Positions 23,234 to 34,504 of a stretch of DNA of 64,000 bases are shown here, piece after piece. Made by a program: the position numbers and the translations under genes. Within the stretch, counting starts at the first letter, position 1, and the number at the start of each line of letters is the position of its first letter. The stretch is from Fragum whitleyi (lineage: Eukaryota; Mollusca; Bivalvia; Cardiida; Cardiidae), in assembly GCA_948146395.1 (NCBI GenBank), contig OX411543.1, positions 55,036,017 through 55,100,016 on the forward strand. The letters run 5' to 3'. A model generated the notes under the pieces. The model saw only the letters and a list, made by a program, of their open reading frames with translations, was not told where the DNA came from and ran no database searches.

Positions 23234-24135
23234 TTATACCACCCACAAGCACTTTGTCAGAATGCAAGTGCTATTAGTGCAGGATGTGTTTGTTACAAAT
23301 ATAGATGTCCTATGCAGCATTTGCATGAAGTTTCGTGATTCTAGGTCGCTTGGGTTTTGAGTTAGAGTCCAGAAATGAAAATTGAACTAAAATTGACTGT
23401 GACCTTGACCTTTGACCTATATGACCCAAAAACAATATGGCACTTCCTTGGTTGATTGATTGATTGAATGGAGTTTAACGCCGCTTTCAACATTATTTCA
23501 GTTATACCACGGCGGCTGGAGCACCTAGCAATGGATTCCTGGTATTTCTATCACCAGTACAACCACCACATTCTTTCCTAGCCTCTAGCCGCTATCTCAC
23601 ATAGGTCACGATTATAAACCCATTGGTGAAAGACAAATAGTCGGAAAGAATGAGTGCCGCCGTCGGGGATCGAACGGCACTTCCTTGGATCATAAGCAAC
23701 ATTTCCATTAAGTTTCATGCTTGTAGGTCTTTTGGTTCTCGAGTTAGAGTCCGGAAACAAAAATTGAACTGTGACCTTGACCTTTGACTTATGTGACCCA
23801 AAAACCATAGGGCACTTCCTTGGGTCATATGGCACATTTGTATAAAGTTTCATGATTGTAGGCTACTTGGTTCTTGAGTAAGAGTCTGTAAACGAAAATT
23901 GAACAAAGGCTGACTGTGACCTTGACCTTTTACCTCTGTGACCCAAAAAGAATAGGGCACTTCCTTGGGTCATAAGGAACATTTGTATCAAGTTTCATGA
24001 TTGTAGGTCATTTGGTTCTTGAGTTAGAGTCTGGAAATGAAAATGTCTAAGGACAGACGGACTGACGGATGGACAGACAGACAGGCATGGTGAAACCATT
24101 ATACCCCCCTCTACTTCGTAGGTGGGGGGGTATAA
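23234..24135 (+). mobile_element. Hairpin-ended minisatellite element J1, interrupted by SINE H4
   Basis: Head TATACCACCCACAAGCACT; tail hairpin ACCCCCCTCTAC-TTC-GTAGGTGGGGGGGT. Core units of about 150 bp repeat TGTGACCTTGACCTTTG and GGGCACTTCCTTGG. A GACAGACGGACTGACGG run precedes the tail. Same family as J2 at 38.3 kb. Confidence 0.82.
23452..23675 (-). mobile_element. SINE H4, inserted in J1 with 13-bp target-site duplication
   Basis: GGCACTTCCTTGG stands on both sides (23439-23451 and 23676-23688). On the minus strand the SINE begins within the B box (GTTCGATCCCCGAC), so it is 5'-truncated, and ends with an (ATCA)n tail. The duplication marks a LINE-type insertion. Confidence 0.9.
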
Positions 24136-24519
24136 TAAATGTAATTTCTTCAATTTCAATCATTGAAACAAGAATCGGATCTCAAAACAGGGATAATGTG
24201 TACTGTACACAAGGAATTTGAACCTATTAAGATAAACGATTAACATCAAAGACTGTACCCTTCATGTCATACATGTATGAGTCAATTTTGCTATCCACTG
24301 ATAAGCTTCAGAGATATATGGGCCTAGCATGACATTTTCATCAATTTTATATACTCATAACATATATAGGGCAGTCTCGACATTTACCCAATGCATTTAC
24401 AATATTTGCTTTACATTTGAAGGATAATCAAGATTTTAACACTTTTATCTGGGTAGAGAATATCTGCAATCCAGTCTGAATTTCTGCAAGCTGATCCAAG
24501 TCCATTTCACACACAATTA

Positions 24520-24625
24520 TTTGAGCCTATGTGTGACATTTCCAACAATATCACATAAGTGCAAAAGTTAAGACTCAGATCAGCCTGTGCATCTGTGGAC
24601 AGATAGTATCTGCATACAGGCATAT
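24520..24625. repeat. MITE M1 (partial)
   Basis: TTGAGCCTATGTGTGACATT TCCAACAA is one end of family M, whose fuller copies are at 48.2 and 57.6 kb; TCAGCCTGTGCATCTGTGG also matches. Confidence 0.5.
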
Positions 24626-24647
24626 CTACATACTTTTGTTTTTTGGC

Positions 24648-24872
24648 TGAATTGGGTTTAAAGCTGCTTTCAACATTCTTTCAGTTATATCGCGGTGGCT
24701 GGAGCACCTAACAATGGATTCCTGGTATTTCTAACACCAGTAATACCATTACATTTGTTCCTAGCCTCCAGCTGCTATCATACATACATGTAGGTCTATG
24801 GTTATCAACCAATTGATGGAAGAGAAATTTGAAAAGGATGAGTGCTGCCGTCGGGTATGGAACCCAGAACTT
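24648..24872 (-). mobile_element. SINE H5
   Basis: GGTTTAAAGCTGCTTTCAAC through GCCGTCGGGTATGGAACCC, the standard H body and inverted B box; no tail seen. Confidence 0.68.
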
Positions 24873-24896
24873 TTTTGCCTGATAGTATAAATGTTT

Positions 24897-24998
24897 GTTT
24901 CAGTGTAAGATTGATTAATCTTTCATTAAGTGATCAACTAAAGTTATATTTTAATGAGTGGCAAAGCTTTTGTTGTTCACATCATAAAATATTTATCA
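24897..24998. repeat. Palindromic repeat N3
   Basis: GTGTAAGATTGATTAATCTT at the left and ATATTTATCAATCTTACAC at the right are inverted partners, with GAACAACAAAAGC-type wording between. Family N, see 49.3 kb. It sits directly next to SINE H5. Confidence 0.6.
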
Positions 24999-25631
24999 AT
25001 CTTACACAAAAAAAAAACATTTCTTCCATTTCTTTCATTCAAACATGGGGCAAAACATGAAAATTTATGCTTAACTTCACTTAAAGTGCAACATTGTGCA
25101 TGTGATTACTTGGCAACTTCATCATGACATCATTAAGACTATATATTATTATTTATTTGTCTCCGTTTAGATTATGTCAAGAGAAAAATGAACCAAAGCA
25201 GGGTACACTTCTTTGATAAAGTCGATAGTTTAGCAGTGAGATTATCAAGTGATAATTTATCGTTATATCTCAATAAACTACATAAAAAGCACTGAAGAAA
25301 CTCGTTCATTGACCAAATATTCTGGATTGTAAATAACCAGATGAAATCTTCAACAATCTTACCCAATTCGCCATAACTAACAATAACTTATCCACTAGAA
25401 GCATAATTCACAAATGATTTAATTCCATTTTAAGCCTCTTAGCTAAACTGACTCAGGCCAAAGTACCCGCAAGAGCTACCTTTAACCTAGATTTTAACTT
25501 TTAACATATTCTGTCAGACAATCAAACAATATGCTAGTAAAAACTGACTTTGCAACACCTTTATTGAATGTCAGTCTACTTAAAGTCATCTCCTCTTTTA
25601 AGTGACCAATTGATTAATCGTAGACCTAAGG

Positions 25632-25757
25632 GGAAGAGCAGAAGGAGGCTTGAAAAGGATGTAATGGTAGTACTGGTGTGAGAAACACCAGGAATCCTTT
25701 GTTAGGTGCTTCAGCTGTCGTCATAAAACAGAAAGATTGTTGAAAGCAGCTTTAAAC
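25632..25757 (+). repeat. SINE H6 fragment
   Basis: GGAGGCTTGAAAAGGATGTA, CACCAGGAATCC and TTGTTGAAAGCAGCTTTAAA are the antisense wording of SINE H; both ends lost. Confidence 0.6.
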
Positions 25758-25829
25758 CTTATATTGCACAATTTTAACCATTTTCCTGCTGGATTTCAAT
25801 TTCCTGATTTGGACATTTCAGTGAGATCG

Positions 25830-26375
25830 CTCAAGATTTTTTCCACAAAAATTAAGTTGAAGGCAGACAGTGTATCCTAAGATGAGACTGCACAATCATG
25901 CAGGCTGACCTTAGTTTATACCGTCTGCCTAAATTTTTTCACAAAAGGAAAATCAGGGTCGTGAATCACAGAAGGGTTCATTAAAATTCTGCATGAAAAT
26001 GAATCAATTGGGCTTCAGAGGGGGTTCGTTCAACTCCCCCTACCCCCCTCTGGATCCCCCACTGCCTTCTAGGGTATTTCACTGTAGATTTCCTTCCATA
26101 TTGGAAGCCTGTTGTGTTATTTTATTAGGAAGAGGTATCGGTAATTTAGTTAGGCCAATCCAGTTAGAGTATCGTTAGAGTATCTTTAATAGATAATCTA
26201 ATCAAGAATAAGCTTATAATCCCTAGTAGATTAGATTAGATCTTCTGAAAACATTATTTAGCTGTCTCAGTGATTCAATCTGAGCCATAATTTAACCCCT
26301 TTTGTCATCAGGCAGACAAAGATCAGCCTGCACATTATGTGCAGTAATCTTAGTTCACACCATCTATTTATTTCT
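25830..26375. repeat. Degenerate MITE E fragments
   Basis: GATGAGACTGCACAATCATGC AGG at 25882 and GACAAAGATCAGCCTGCAC at 26315 are core motifs of family E; no complete ends. Another CCCTTGCCATGCTGAATAAA lies at 26983. Confidence 0.45.
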
Positions 26376-26669
26376 TTTTGCCATGGTTGTTTATAAAATC
26401 AATTTTCAACCTCAAATCTGATAATGAATCAGCAAATTTACATTTCGATTTTATTCAGATGTACAGCAGTTTACATCTACAATTTCTGTCAGCTTAGACC
26501 AATGATTGGCAGATTAATCATTTATAATAGATCATCAGTTGGTTTGGGATCTGATTGTGATAATCAACTAAGAAATTTCATAATCGATTTTAAACAGTTT
26601 CTAACACATAAATGAACACCACTATATTTTGTTTACAGAATTGACATTACTTTGATGGCTCAGCCTTAA

Positions 26670-26735
26670 ATATTCATAACTGCTTAAATGTTTATAGACA
26701 GTTACATCTGTTTCATGCTGAGCCATGGAGTTGAT
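26670..26735. repeat. Palindromic repeat (GTTGTAACTGC family), degenerate
   Basis: GCTCAGCC, AACTGCTTAAATG / TTATAGACAGTTACATC and GTTTCATGCTGAGCC show the TIR-hairpin-TIR layout of the family. Confidence 0.5.
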
Positions 26736-27756
26736 AGAAAAATCTGTTGGATGAGTCTTTAGGTCATGAGTTTTAACTAAACTTTCACATTCTATTCTAA
26801 AGGAATGATACTGGGAGTGCTGTATTAATTTCTAAGAGAGCAACTGTACAATTGATCATTAGTTGATTTTCTCTTCCAACTAAAAACCCATTATCAATTG
26901 TGATTTGAAACCGATTGCCAAACACTAGTTTAGACTCAGTTCAGATTGCCTTGTCTGACAAAAGTACATCCAGGATTAAAAACCCTTGCCATGCTGAATA
27001 AAATTATTATCAAAATTAAACTTAAATCAAAGAGCTGAAGACTCCAAAGGAAAAAACTGGATGCCAATATTTCTCTTTGAAATTAAGTCTATACAAAGGA
27101 CAAGGTTCACGAATGGTCAAAAATGGCCCTGTAAAATAATTATTCGAAAGTAGCTGCAATGAGACGTCTAAAGTTTAAAAGTTTTAAACCTGGTATTAAA
27201 AATTGTGAAAATGGATTATTGTTGTTGCCATGGCAACCACAAAATGTATCTCCAAAATTGAGATTTTTCCCATTTAATGCTTTAAAACCTAAACAAAACT
27301 ATTTAAGTACAAAAATCAAATGTGATCTTAAAATCCGTAAACGAAAACAAGTTATCCAAGGAGTTTAGTGTGATCATGGACGAAATACTGTTGCCATGGT
27401 TACGGAATTTCACGATTTTGGTTTGTAAAAGTTGCAAACTGTTGATCATATAAGGATCTCTAAAATGACATCATTCACAATAAATTTCTTAATTTTTTTC
27501 TCATTTCGCAGAATAAAATATGCGTTATCAAAAATGGAGCAAAGAAAAGGGTCCGTAGATTGGAATTTGACTAAAATGGTGCGAATTTTCTTAATGGTCT
27601 TGACCATAAGTAACGTTACGAGTAACGACGTCACGTTGTGATGTTCGCCAGTATCATGTTACTGTTGTTTCTCTAATGCTTTTCAGTGGATTTTTGAATT
27701 TTTACGATAAATCATCATTTGATAAACTCTTTGCTTAACTAGTGTAATTATGAAAT

Positions 27757-28005
27757 ACTTATACCCCGCTTTCGATCATTTTACCTTTTGTGACGTCATT
27801 TTAGCAGAGTTTAATAAAAGACGTTACCGTGCATGAACGTTGTATAGCAATCATGTGAAAAATACATACTTTAAGAAAAAATGCATAAAATTTTCACATT
27901 CAGTCTCATTTTTGCATTTAAGAAATAGTAAACTCGATCTTTTTTTAGAGTAAGATTGATTGATATTTCTTAGAGTGAACAACAAAAGCTTAATTTTCAC
28001 TCATG
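27757..28005. mobile_element. Repeat N1, carries a TGACGTCA site
   Basis: Shared with N2 at 49.3 kb: ACCCCGCTTTC / ATCCTGCTTTTG, TTGTATAGCAATCATGTG, AAATTCACATT-type wording and GAGTAAGATTGATTGATATT. A perfect cAMP-response-element palindrome TGACGTCA is at 27791-27798. Confidence 0.6.
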
Positions 28006-28799
28006 GCTCCTGAATTCTGTGTTTTTAAATCTACTCTTTAGAGAACACATGAAAATGCCGTTACGTATGGTATGTAGTTGTAAGGATTATAATCTTCCAT
28101 ATGTGTAAAATCAAATCTTGCAGCCCTTAAAAATTATGCTATCCACAAATATTGGGAAAAAAACATAAAAAGGGCAGGAACTGATTAGACACTAAATAGG
28201 GGCGTTTAAGGTCGACCGACTGTCCCTACAGTTTTTTCCTTGCAACCCTTTAAAAAATGATATCCAAGCTATGGATATTTATATTTAACCGGTCAAACAC
28301 GGATATTCCGGACACTTTGACCATTTCTTATCTCGATATGATTATGTTGATTACGTAAGTCGTCCATATCCTCTCCCCTGTTTCAGATAATCGTGACGCC
28401 CATTTTCATGCCGTCGCCGATCGAAAAAATGCAACCCTGAGGGTGAAACACTCTCGGAAGTGGGTACAATTATAAATCAACGGGAGACGTTAACCATTCA
28501 ATCACTCAATCATAGAAGTGTATCTGCAAAAAGGCGCATATTTCATCATGTGTCTGATAAAACCAATTGGCGTAGTAATGATTGAGAGTCGGAGAATTCA
28601 TAATCATTTTGACTGTTGACTGCAAAATATCGTGCTTCCCGCCAAAAATTTACAAAAGAAATGTACATGTAATCCAGATCGCGAGCGAATACATTTAAAA
28701 AGTTGTCCGGAGCTGTTGAAAGGCAGTCCCGCTCCCGAATTTCCATTCATTCAAAGTCTTTTTATATATCTTTTCTTTTAAACAACACATCCTCATATG

Positions 28800-28950
28800 T
28801 TTGGTTTATAAAGGTGCATGCAATGGCGCACAAAATACCGTATTTATTCTAATAACCGCCTATTTTCTTATAATCGCCCATCACTGCTTTTTTGGGCCAA
28901 TTTTCTGTAAAAGTTGGTAACTCCTATAATTGCCCATCCACCGATTTGGG
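28800..28950. repeat. Short interspersed repeat with CGCCCAT motif
   Basis: TTATTCTAATAACCGCC, TTATAATCGCCCATC and CCTATAATTGCCCATCC repeat a short theme three times in 120 bases. No further copy in the window. Confidence 0.35.
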
Positions 28951-29463
28951 ATAAAATGACACAACATCTCTGGTGTAGATTCCCATATTTTAACAGCAAA
29001 AAGTATAAAATACCTGCGACAAATACCGAAATTTCGGTGAATGGTCAATTTGGATTCATTTACGAGGTTCACTGAAGATCGGAATATGCATTGACTGACT
29101 TTCAACTGACGAAAAACGAATGAGATATTTACCTTAGTCCAAAATGATTATTTTCAGAAACAATTAAATGGAAGAAACTACCGATATTTTATAATTTTTT
29201 GTTTCAATAATCCAAAAATGAATCAAAGTTTCTATCTGACCAAAAAGGCAAGCGTAAAACATTTTAGCATTTTAGTCCCGTAATGAGGTAAAGGACGTGG
29301 AACATTTTATTCACCGCGGGGTTGAACAGGTGATCAAAGACGCCGACGTCTATTTTTGGCAGCGTTTTCGGAGCTTGCACGCTCTACACTTGTCCCAGGA
29401 GATGTCAAACCCTTTCAATTATAAGGATAAATTCATACTACAGTCGTCTTTTGTGGCTACACC

Positions 29464-29512
29464 ATGGATAAAAAAATTGAGGAAAACGTGATTGTTCTTT
29501 TTATTTTCGTTG
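29464..29512 (+). other. Possible first coding exon of an unrecognised plus-strand gene
   Basis: ATGGATAAAAAAATTGAGG and 10 more codons lead to TTGCAG|GTAGGT, giving MDKKIEENVIVLFIFVA, which has a hydrophobic stretch. It lies in the most CpG-rich part of the window (29.28-29.45 kb). No second exon was found, so this is a weak candidate. Confidence 0.2.
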
Positions 29513-30375
29513 CAGGTAGGTAATTACAGTTGCGCATAATTTCTTCTTACGACTTAATTTAACTTTTCAATTGTAAGTTCGCACTTTAGATATACCAGTA
29601 TAGTGCGGTTTTATTGACTTGAATCTGACCCCTGCTATTTAGATGACTAAAAATATGATAATTCCTACTTGGCTTTGCACGTGCTTTCATAGGAATGAAT
29701 AACAAACGATATTGAATGTATTATACATTTTGTTTATTGATAAAATATGTCGGTAATTGTTTTTTAAGCATTTTTTCTTCAGAGGTCAAAGTCGGGTCAA
29801 ATTAACCAGGCTATACTCAATCGGTAAAAATAAAAAGGCGCGACCGATTGAGTTAGGTGTATTTACGATCTTTTTTAAGTCAGAACAGCCATATGTAGGG
29901 TTTTACAAAATGTGCCGAAAATGAAGAATAACACAATACTCTGAAACTGGGGAATTGTTTACTTAACTCTTTTATGAATCAAATGATTTCAGTTTTCGTC
30001 GCCGAAATCAGTGTTAGGCCGTCTGAAAAATTAGCATTAGTAATAAAAATAGGCATTTAAATATCCTCTGGCATTGATTTCTTTCTCTATTTGTAAAGAT
30101 GCCGGCGAATATCTGCCATGCGTTCAATATAATTACGTCCGCGAAATGTTTGACAATTGTTATCCAACTTTGCAGGTGTTCTGACGTGCGTAGCGGATAA
30201 TAATTTCTTAGCGTTTGCAGGCAGTCACACGGGTTGCATTAGCTGATAAGTCCGTAGAGGATTTATGAATCAGCTCATTTCTCATTAACTCTAAAAGAAC
30301 GCGTAGATTTTCAAAAGAAGGGAGAATTGCAAATAAAAGGAAAAAATATAAATTTTAGGTGAAGAAAAAAAATTA

Positions 30376-30450
30376 AGGGCCGAGTGGGATTCGAACCACC
30401 GATTTCCAAGTCCGCAGTCCGCGGTTTTACCACTTGCGCTATGCGGTCCG
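30376..30450 (-). tRNA. tRNA-like sequence (atypical or decayed)
   Basis: On the minus strand GGACCGCATAGCGCAAGTGG gives a plausible acceptor strand and D arm, and GGTTCGAATCC is a consensus T-arm core. The 3' end CGGCCC pairs with GGACCG at five of six positions. The T stem has mismatches and no standard 5-bp anticodon stem with a 7-base loop could be drawn, so the amino acid is not assigned. It has no SINE body after it, unlike the other tRNA-like pieces. Confidence 0.4.
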
Positions 30451-30639
30451 GTTCATTGTATACGGTACAAATAGGTTAATAAATAAATAATGATGACTCA
30501 TAGAGAAAATAATTGAAAATAAATTTCATTTATTCTTCTTTAAATTGAATATTCTTTATTCTGACAACGAAATCTTCTTTCTGATCGACGTAAAATATAA
30601 ACACAAAACCTTTTTGTTTATTTTCTTTGTTCGGTTCGG

Positions 30640-30890
30640 ATTCTTTGAAAAATCACGAGTGACGTCCCTTTCATGTAGAAAGGCGCGTTCGTTGTATATC
30701 AACAAAACTCCTGATTTTTTTGTTAAGTAATTATATTTTTCAGTTCCTATTTTATACTTTTGGTTCTTTAAAAAAACAAAATTAACTGGCAGACATTTCT
30801 TTGTTTGTTTCGGATTTATGGAAATACACGAGTGACGTCCCTTTCATGTGGAATGGCACATTCTATTCTTATTTACAAAACACATAATTC
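30640..30890 (+). repeat. Direct repeat of about 75 bp, 168 bp apart
   Basis: CACGAGTGACGTCCCTTTCA occurs at 30653 and 30821 with similar flanks (TTCGGATT...AAAT before, GAA.GGC.C.TTC after). Both carry a TGACGTCC half-site. Confidence 0.75.
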
Positions 30891-31655
30891 GTTTGGAAAT
30901 GATAAAATATTTGCATTTATAAAAAGAAAATATTTATGAATTCAGTATTTCTCAATGTCCAAATGCGGTTAAAATTCCCTTGATAAATCGATTTTACTAG
31001 TCAGCAATAATTAAAACGCATTTTCAGGCATAGGGAGTAACGCATTTTTACTTCTTGCACGCTAGGATAAGCTGACATTTGGTTTTATTTCACAATGAAG
31101 CCCCATTTTCGACACCTCCATAATAGTCTTATAAGGTATATAACTTGATTTAGAATTTGTTTGCAAAATATGATGATGTCGAAAAAAGGGCTTCATATTT
31201 TTTGGGCTGCTTTAACAACGAAATTTCCCATAAAAATGACATTTTCGCTGAAAAGGGGAAACTTGATTGCTGTTTTTTTTAGAAATTGGTATATGTTTGA
31301 ATATTTTTCAATACGTAATTTCAGAGATGGTCAAATATATAAATAATAAAAGTGGATTAAGAGCGGGCAAATTGTTAATCAAAAAACGTGATTTTACAGG
31401 GCCAATATGTATAGTTCGTGAACCTAGCCCTTTAGGGCCAAACCAGAAAAACAGGTGATTAAGACTTAAATCAGACACATGCCTGGTTTTAAGTAAGTAT
31501 CTGAAATAATAGCTGAGTTATGGCCAAGGATGACAAAGAATCAAACTTCTGGTCCAAAACATCTAAGCTTAACTTATCAAGAGGGGTCAGTGCAAATATT
31601 TATAGTAACTTGCAATTAAGTTTATAATGACCCATCGGAGAGCACAATACAAGAG

Positions 31656-33235
31656 GTATGGATACCTACGCTTGGTTGTTAATTGTTGGATGGTGGATGA
31701 AAAGGTAAACAAGAGTTGTCCGCGGACAACATAGCTCGCCCAAACAGCTGCTTGTCACAAACAACGCTTGACCAAAGATCGAAGTTCAAAGTGGTTTCTT
31801 TCAATGTTCAAGTCCATGATCTAATATATATCTGTTTGAGTAGTAATTAAGAAATATAAAAACTTTTTTGTTTTAATTGCATGTATAAGGTTAGGGTAAA
31901 GTGAAAGCCTACAAGCAGATGAGGTTACCAATGGAATTTCTTTGTATCAAACATGAAGTTTTTCTTTAAAATTTTTCTAAGTCCACAAAAGGTCAAGATC
32001 AAGGTCAAATTGTGAAGGACCTTAGTCTCTGTAGAAGCCTATCACCTAGTGAGTATGTGTATGAAGTAATAATGTCCCTGAGTAAAGCATCTAGAAAATA
32101 TAAGCAAGGTTAAATTTTTGGTTAAAGTTTTTCAGTTTAAGTTTTTCCAAGTCCATAAAAGTTCAAGGTCAAGGTCAAATAGTCAAGGCCCTTGGTTTCT
32201 GGTGAAAGCCTTTCATCTGGTGACTATGTATATGAAGTAATGATGTCCGTAGGTTAAAGCAGAAAATATAAGCAAGGTTAAAGGTTTTGGTAAAAGAATT
32301 TCGGTTAAAGTATTTCTAAGTTCATAAAAGGTCAAGGTAAAATTATCAAGGACCTTGATCTCTCACAAAAGCCTATCACCTAATGAGTATGTATATGAAG
32401 TAATGATGTCCCTAGGTTAAAGCATTCAGAAAATAATAAGCAAGGTTAAAGTTTTTGGTTAAAGTTTTCAGTTAAGGTTTTTTAAGTCCACAAATGGTAA
32501 AGGTCAAGGTCAAATTGTGAAGGACCTTGGTCTCTGGTGAAAGCCTAACACCTGGTGAGTATATATATGAAGCTATGATGTCCCTAGGTTAGAGCATTAA
32601 AAAAATATATGCAAGGTTAAAGTTTTTGGTTAAAGTTTTTTGGTTAAAGTTTTTCTAAGTCCACAAAGAGTCAAGGTCAAGGTCAAATTGTCAAGGACCT
32701 TTGTCTATGGTGAAAGCCTATCACCCAATGAGTGTGCATATGAAGTAATGATGTATCTAGTTTAAAGCTTACAGAAAATATAAGCAAGGTTAAAGTTCTT
32801 TTGGTTAAAGTTTTTGGTTAAAGTTTTTGGTTAAAGTTTATTTGAAAGGGTCAAGGTCACAGTCTAAAGGTCATTTTGACATGGATGTTGGTCTCAAATG
32901 AAAGCCTATACCCTAATGAGTGTTTCTGTAAAAAAAAAAAAGCCTCTAGGATAAATATTGATAGAAATAAAAAACTTTAACCTAATGCGGACGCCGACAC
33001 CGACGCTGAAGCCGACACCGACATCCGAGGGTATGACAATAGCTCTTCCGAGACTTTCGTTCCCGGCGAGCTAAAAAAAGGGAGCATTATTTGCACAAAA
33101 TGCATGTTTTTATTGGATGCCTTCAGTAGAAAAAGCGATATCACAAATGTCAAAGTTTTCTCATAATAGTGACCATGAGGACTCCAAGGCTACAGTAAGA
33201 CCTTGAGTTTTCTCTGAAACAGCCATGCTAAAAAT
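31656..33235 (+). mobile_element. Element D2, split by element C1
   Basis: The left part 31656-31706 (GGATACCTACGCTTGG ... GTGGATGAAAAGGTAA) and the right part 33079-33235 (GGGAGCATTATTTGCAC ... GCCATGCTAAAAATG) together make a D element like those at 4.0 and 40.1 kb. The gap is filled by the complete element at 31707-33078. Confidence 0.75.
31707..33078 (+). mobile_element. Hairpin-ended minisatellite element, subfamily C, inserted in D2
   Basis: The head ACAAGAGTTGTCCGCGGACAAC is a palindrome around CGCG, followed by ATAGCTCGCCC. The tail CCGAGACTTTCGTTCCCGGC GAGCTAAAAA has the inverted partner GGCGAGCT. The core has about seven units of roughly 155 bp (AAGCAAGGTTAAAGTTTTTG, AGGTCAAGGTCAAATTGT, GAAAGCCTATCACC). 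A GACGCCGACACCGACG run precedes the tail. Confidence 0.82.
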
Positions 33236-33270
33236 GTGCTTTATCTCCAGAAACTAGCTAGAACATGGTA

Positions 33271-34504
33271 AACAAGAGGCCCAAGAGGGCCTGTATCGCT
33301 CCACTGGCTTTAACATCTTAAGACTTGCATTAAATGAAGCTTTCTTTGAATGAAAACAATACTTTCAAATCTCTTTAGACCTGTTTTATAATAATTAACA
33401 GGGTATGGCCCACATTAGACCAAAATTCACAAGTTTCATTGAAATCGGCCACTTGTTCATCAGGAGATGTATTTCAAAGATTTTGTGCTCAAAATAAGCC
33501 ACACCCTGTCATGCCAATAGTTAAGGGCCAGTCAAAATTTCGCCAACAATTTTCAAAAGGGTCACAAAAGGAACATTCTGGTTAAGTTTTATTGAAATCA
33601 GCCCGGTGATTCAGGATATGTTTCTCAAAGATTCCAAAGACCCTGCCATGCTCATACTTATGGGCCAGTCAAAATTTTGTGAGCAACTTTTGGAAAGGGT
33701 CTCCTAAGGAATATTCTAGTAAAGTTTCATTGAAATCAGCCCAGGGGTTAGGGAGGAGAAGTTGTTCAAAGATTTCGGGCTCAAAGTAAGCCCCATCCTA
33801 ACACCCCCATATTTGGGGGCCAATCCAAATTTCTTGAACAACTTTGAAAGAGGGTCACCCAAGGAACATTCTGGTAAAGTTTTATTGAAATTGGCCCGAT
33901 TGTTCAGGAGGAGATGTCGTTTAAAGATTTCGGGCTCAAAAAAAGCCCCGCCCTACCACGCCCATATTTTGGGGCCAATCAAAATTTCAGTAACAATCTC
34001 TGATAAGGGTCACCCAAGTAACATTCTGGTAAAGTTTGGTTGAAATCAGCTGAAGTGGTTCAGGAGAAGAAGTCGTTCAAAGATTTCGGGTTCAAATTAA
34101 GCCCCGCCCTGCCACGCCCATATTTGGGGGTCAATCAAAATTTCTTGAACAATTTAAGTAGAGGGGGTCACCCAAGGAACATCCATGCTAAGTTTCATTG
34201 AAATTGTCCTAATGGTTTGGGAGGAGAAGATTTTTAAAGATTTCAAAGTGAAAAAATGCCGTGCCCAACCACACCCATATTTGGGGGTCAATCAATTTTT
34301 TTTTTAACAATTTTGGAAGAGGGTCACCCAAGGAACATTTCTACGAAGTTTCATAAAAATCCGCCCATTGGTTTTGGAGGAGAAGATGTTTAAAGAAAAA
34401 GTTTACGCACACAAGCACACATGCATGCACGCATGGATGGACAGACGCACGACGGACACACCGCCATGACAAAAGCTTGCTGGCCTTCGGCCAGTGGAGC
34501 TAAC
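33271..34504 (+). mobile_element. Hairpin-ended minisatellite element B2
   Basis: Head AACAAGAGGCCCAAGAGGGC CTG, tail GCTGGCC-TTC-GGCCAGTGGAGCTAA. About eight units of 120-145 bp with GGGTCACCCAAGGAACATTC, AAGTTT.ATTGAAAT and AGGAGAAG. A GCACGACGGACACACCG run precedes the tail. Confidence 0.82.

Larger units (their letters stand above)
27094..31434. mobile_element. 4.3 kb island bounded by inverted terminal repeats (possible DNA transposon)
   Basis: 27094-27137 (CAAAGGACAAGGTTCACGAA ... GGCCCTGTAAAAT) and 31391-31434 (ATTTTACAGGGCC ... TTCGTGAACCTAGCCCTTT) are inverted repeats of about 44 bp. The interior has few of the repeats that crowd the rest of the window, more CpG in parts (28.3-30.3 kb), a tRNA-like gene at 30.38 kb and a local duplication at 30.64/30.81 kb. 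No transposase was recognised. It lies wholly in the interval between gene 1 exon i and gene 2. Confidence 0.5.
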
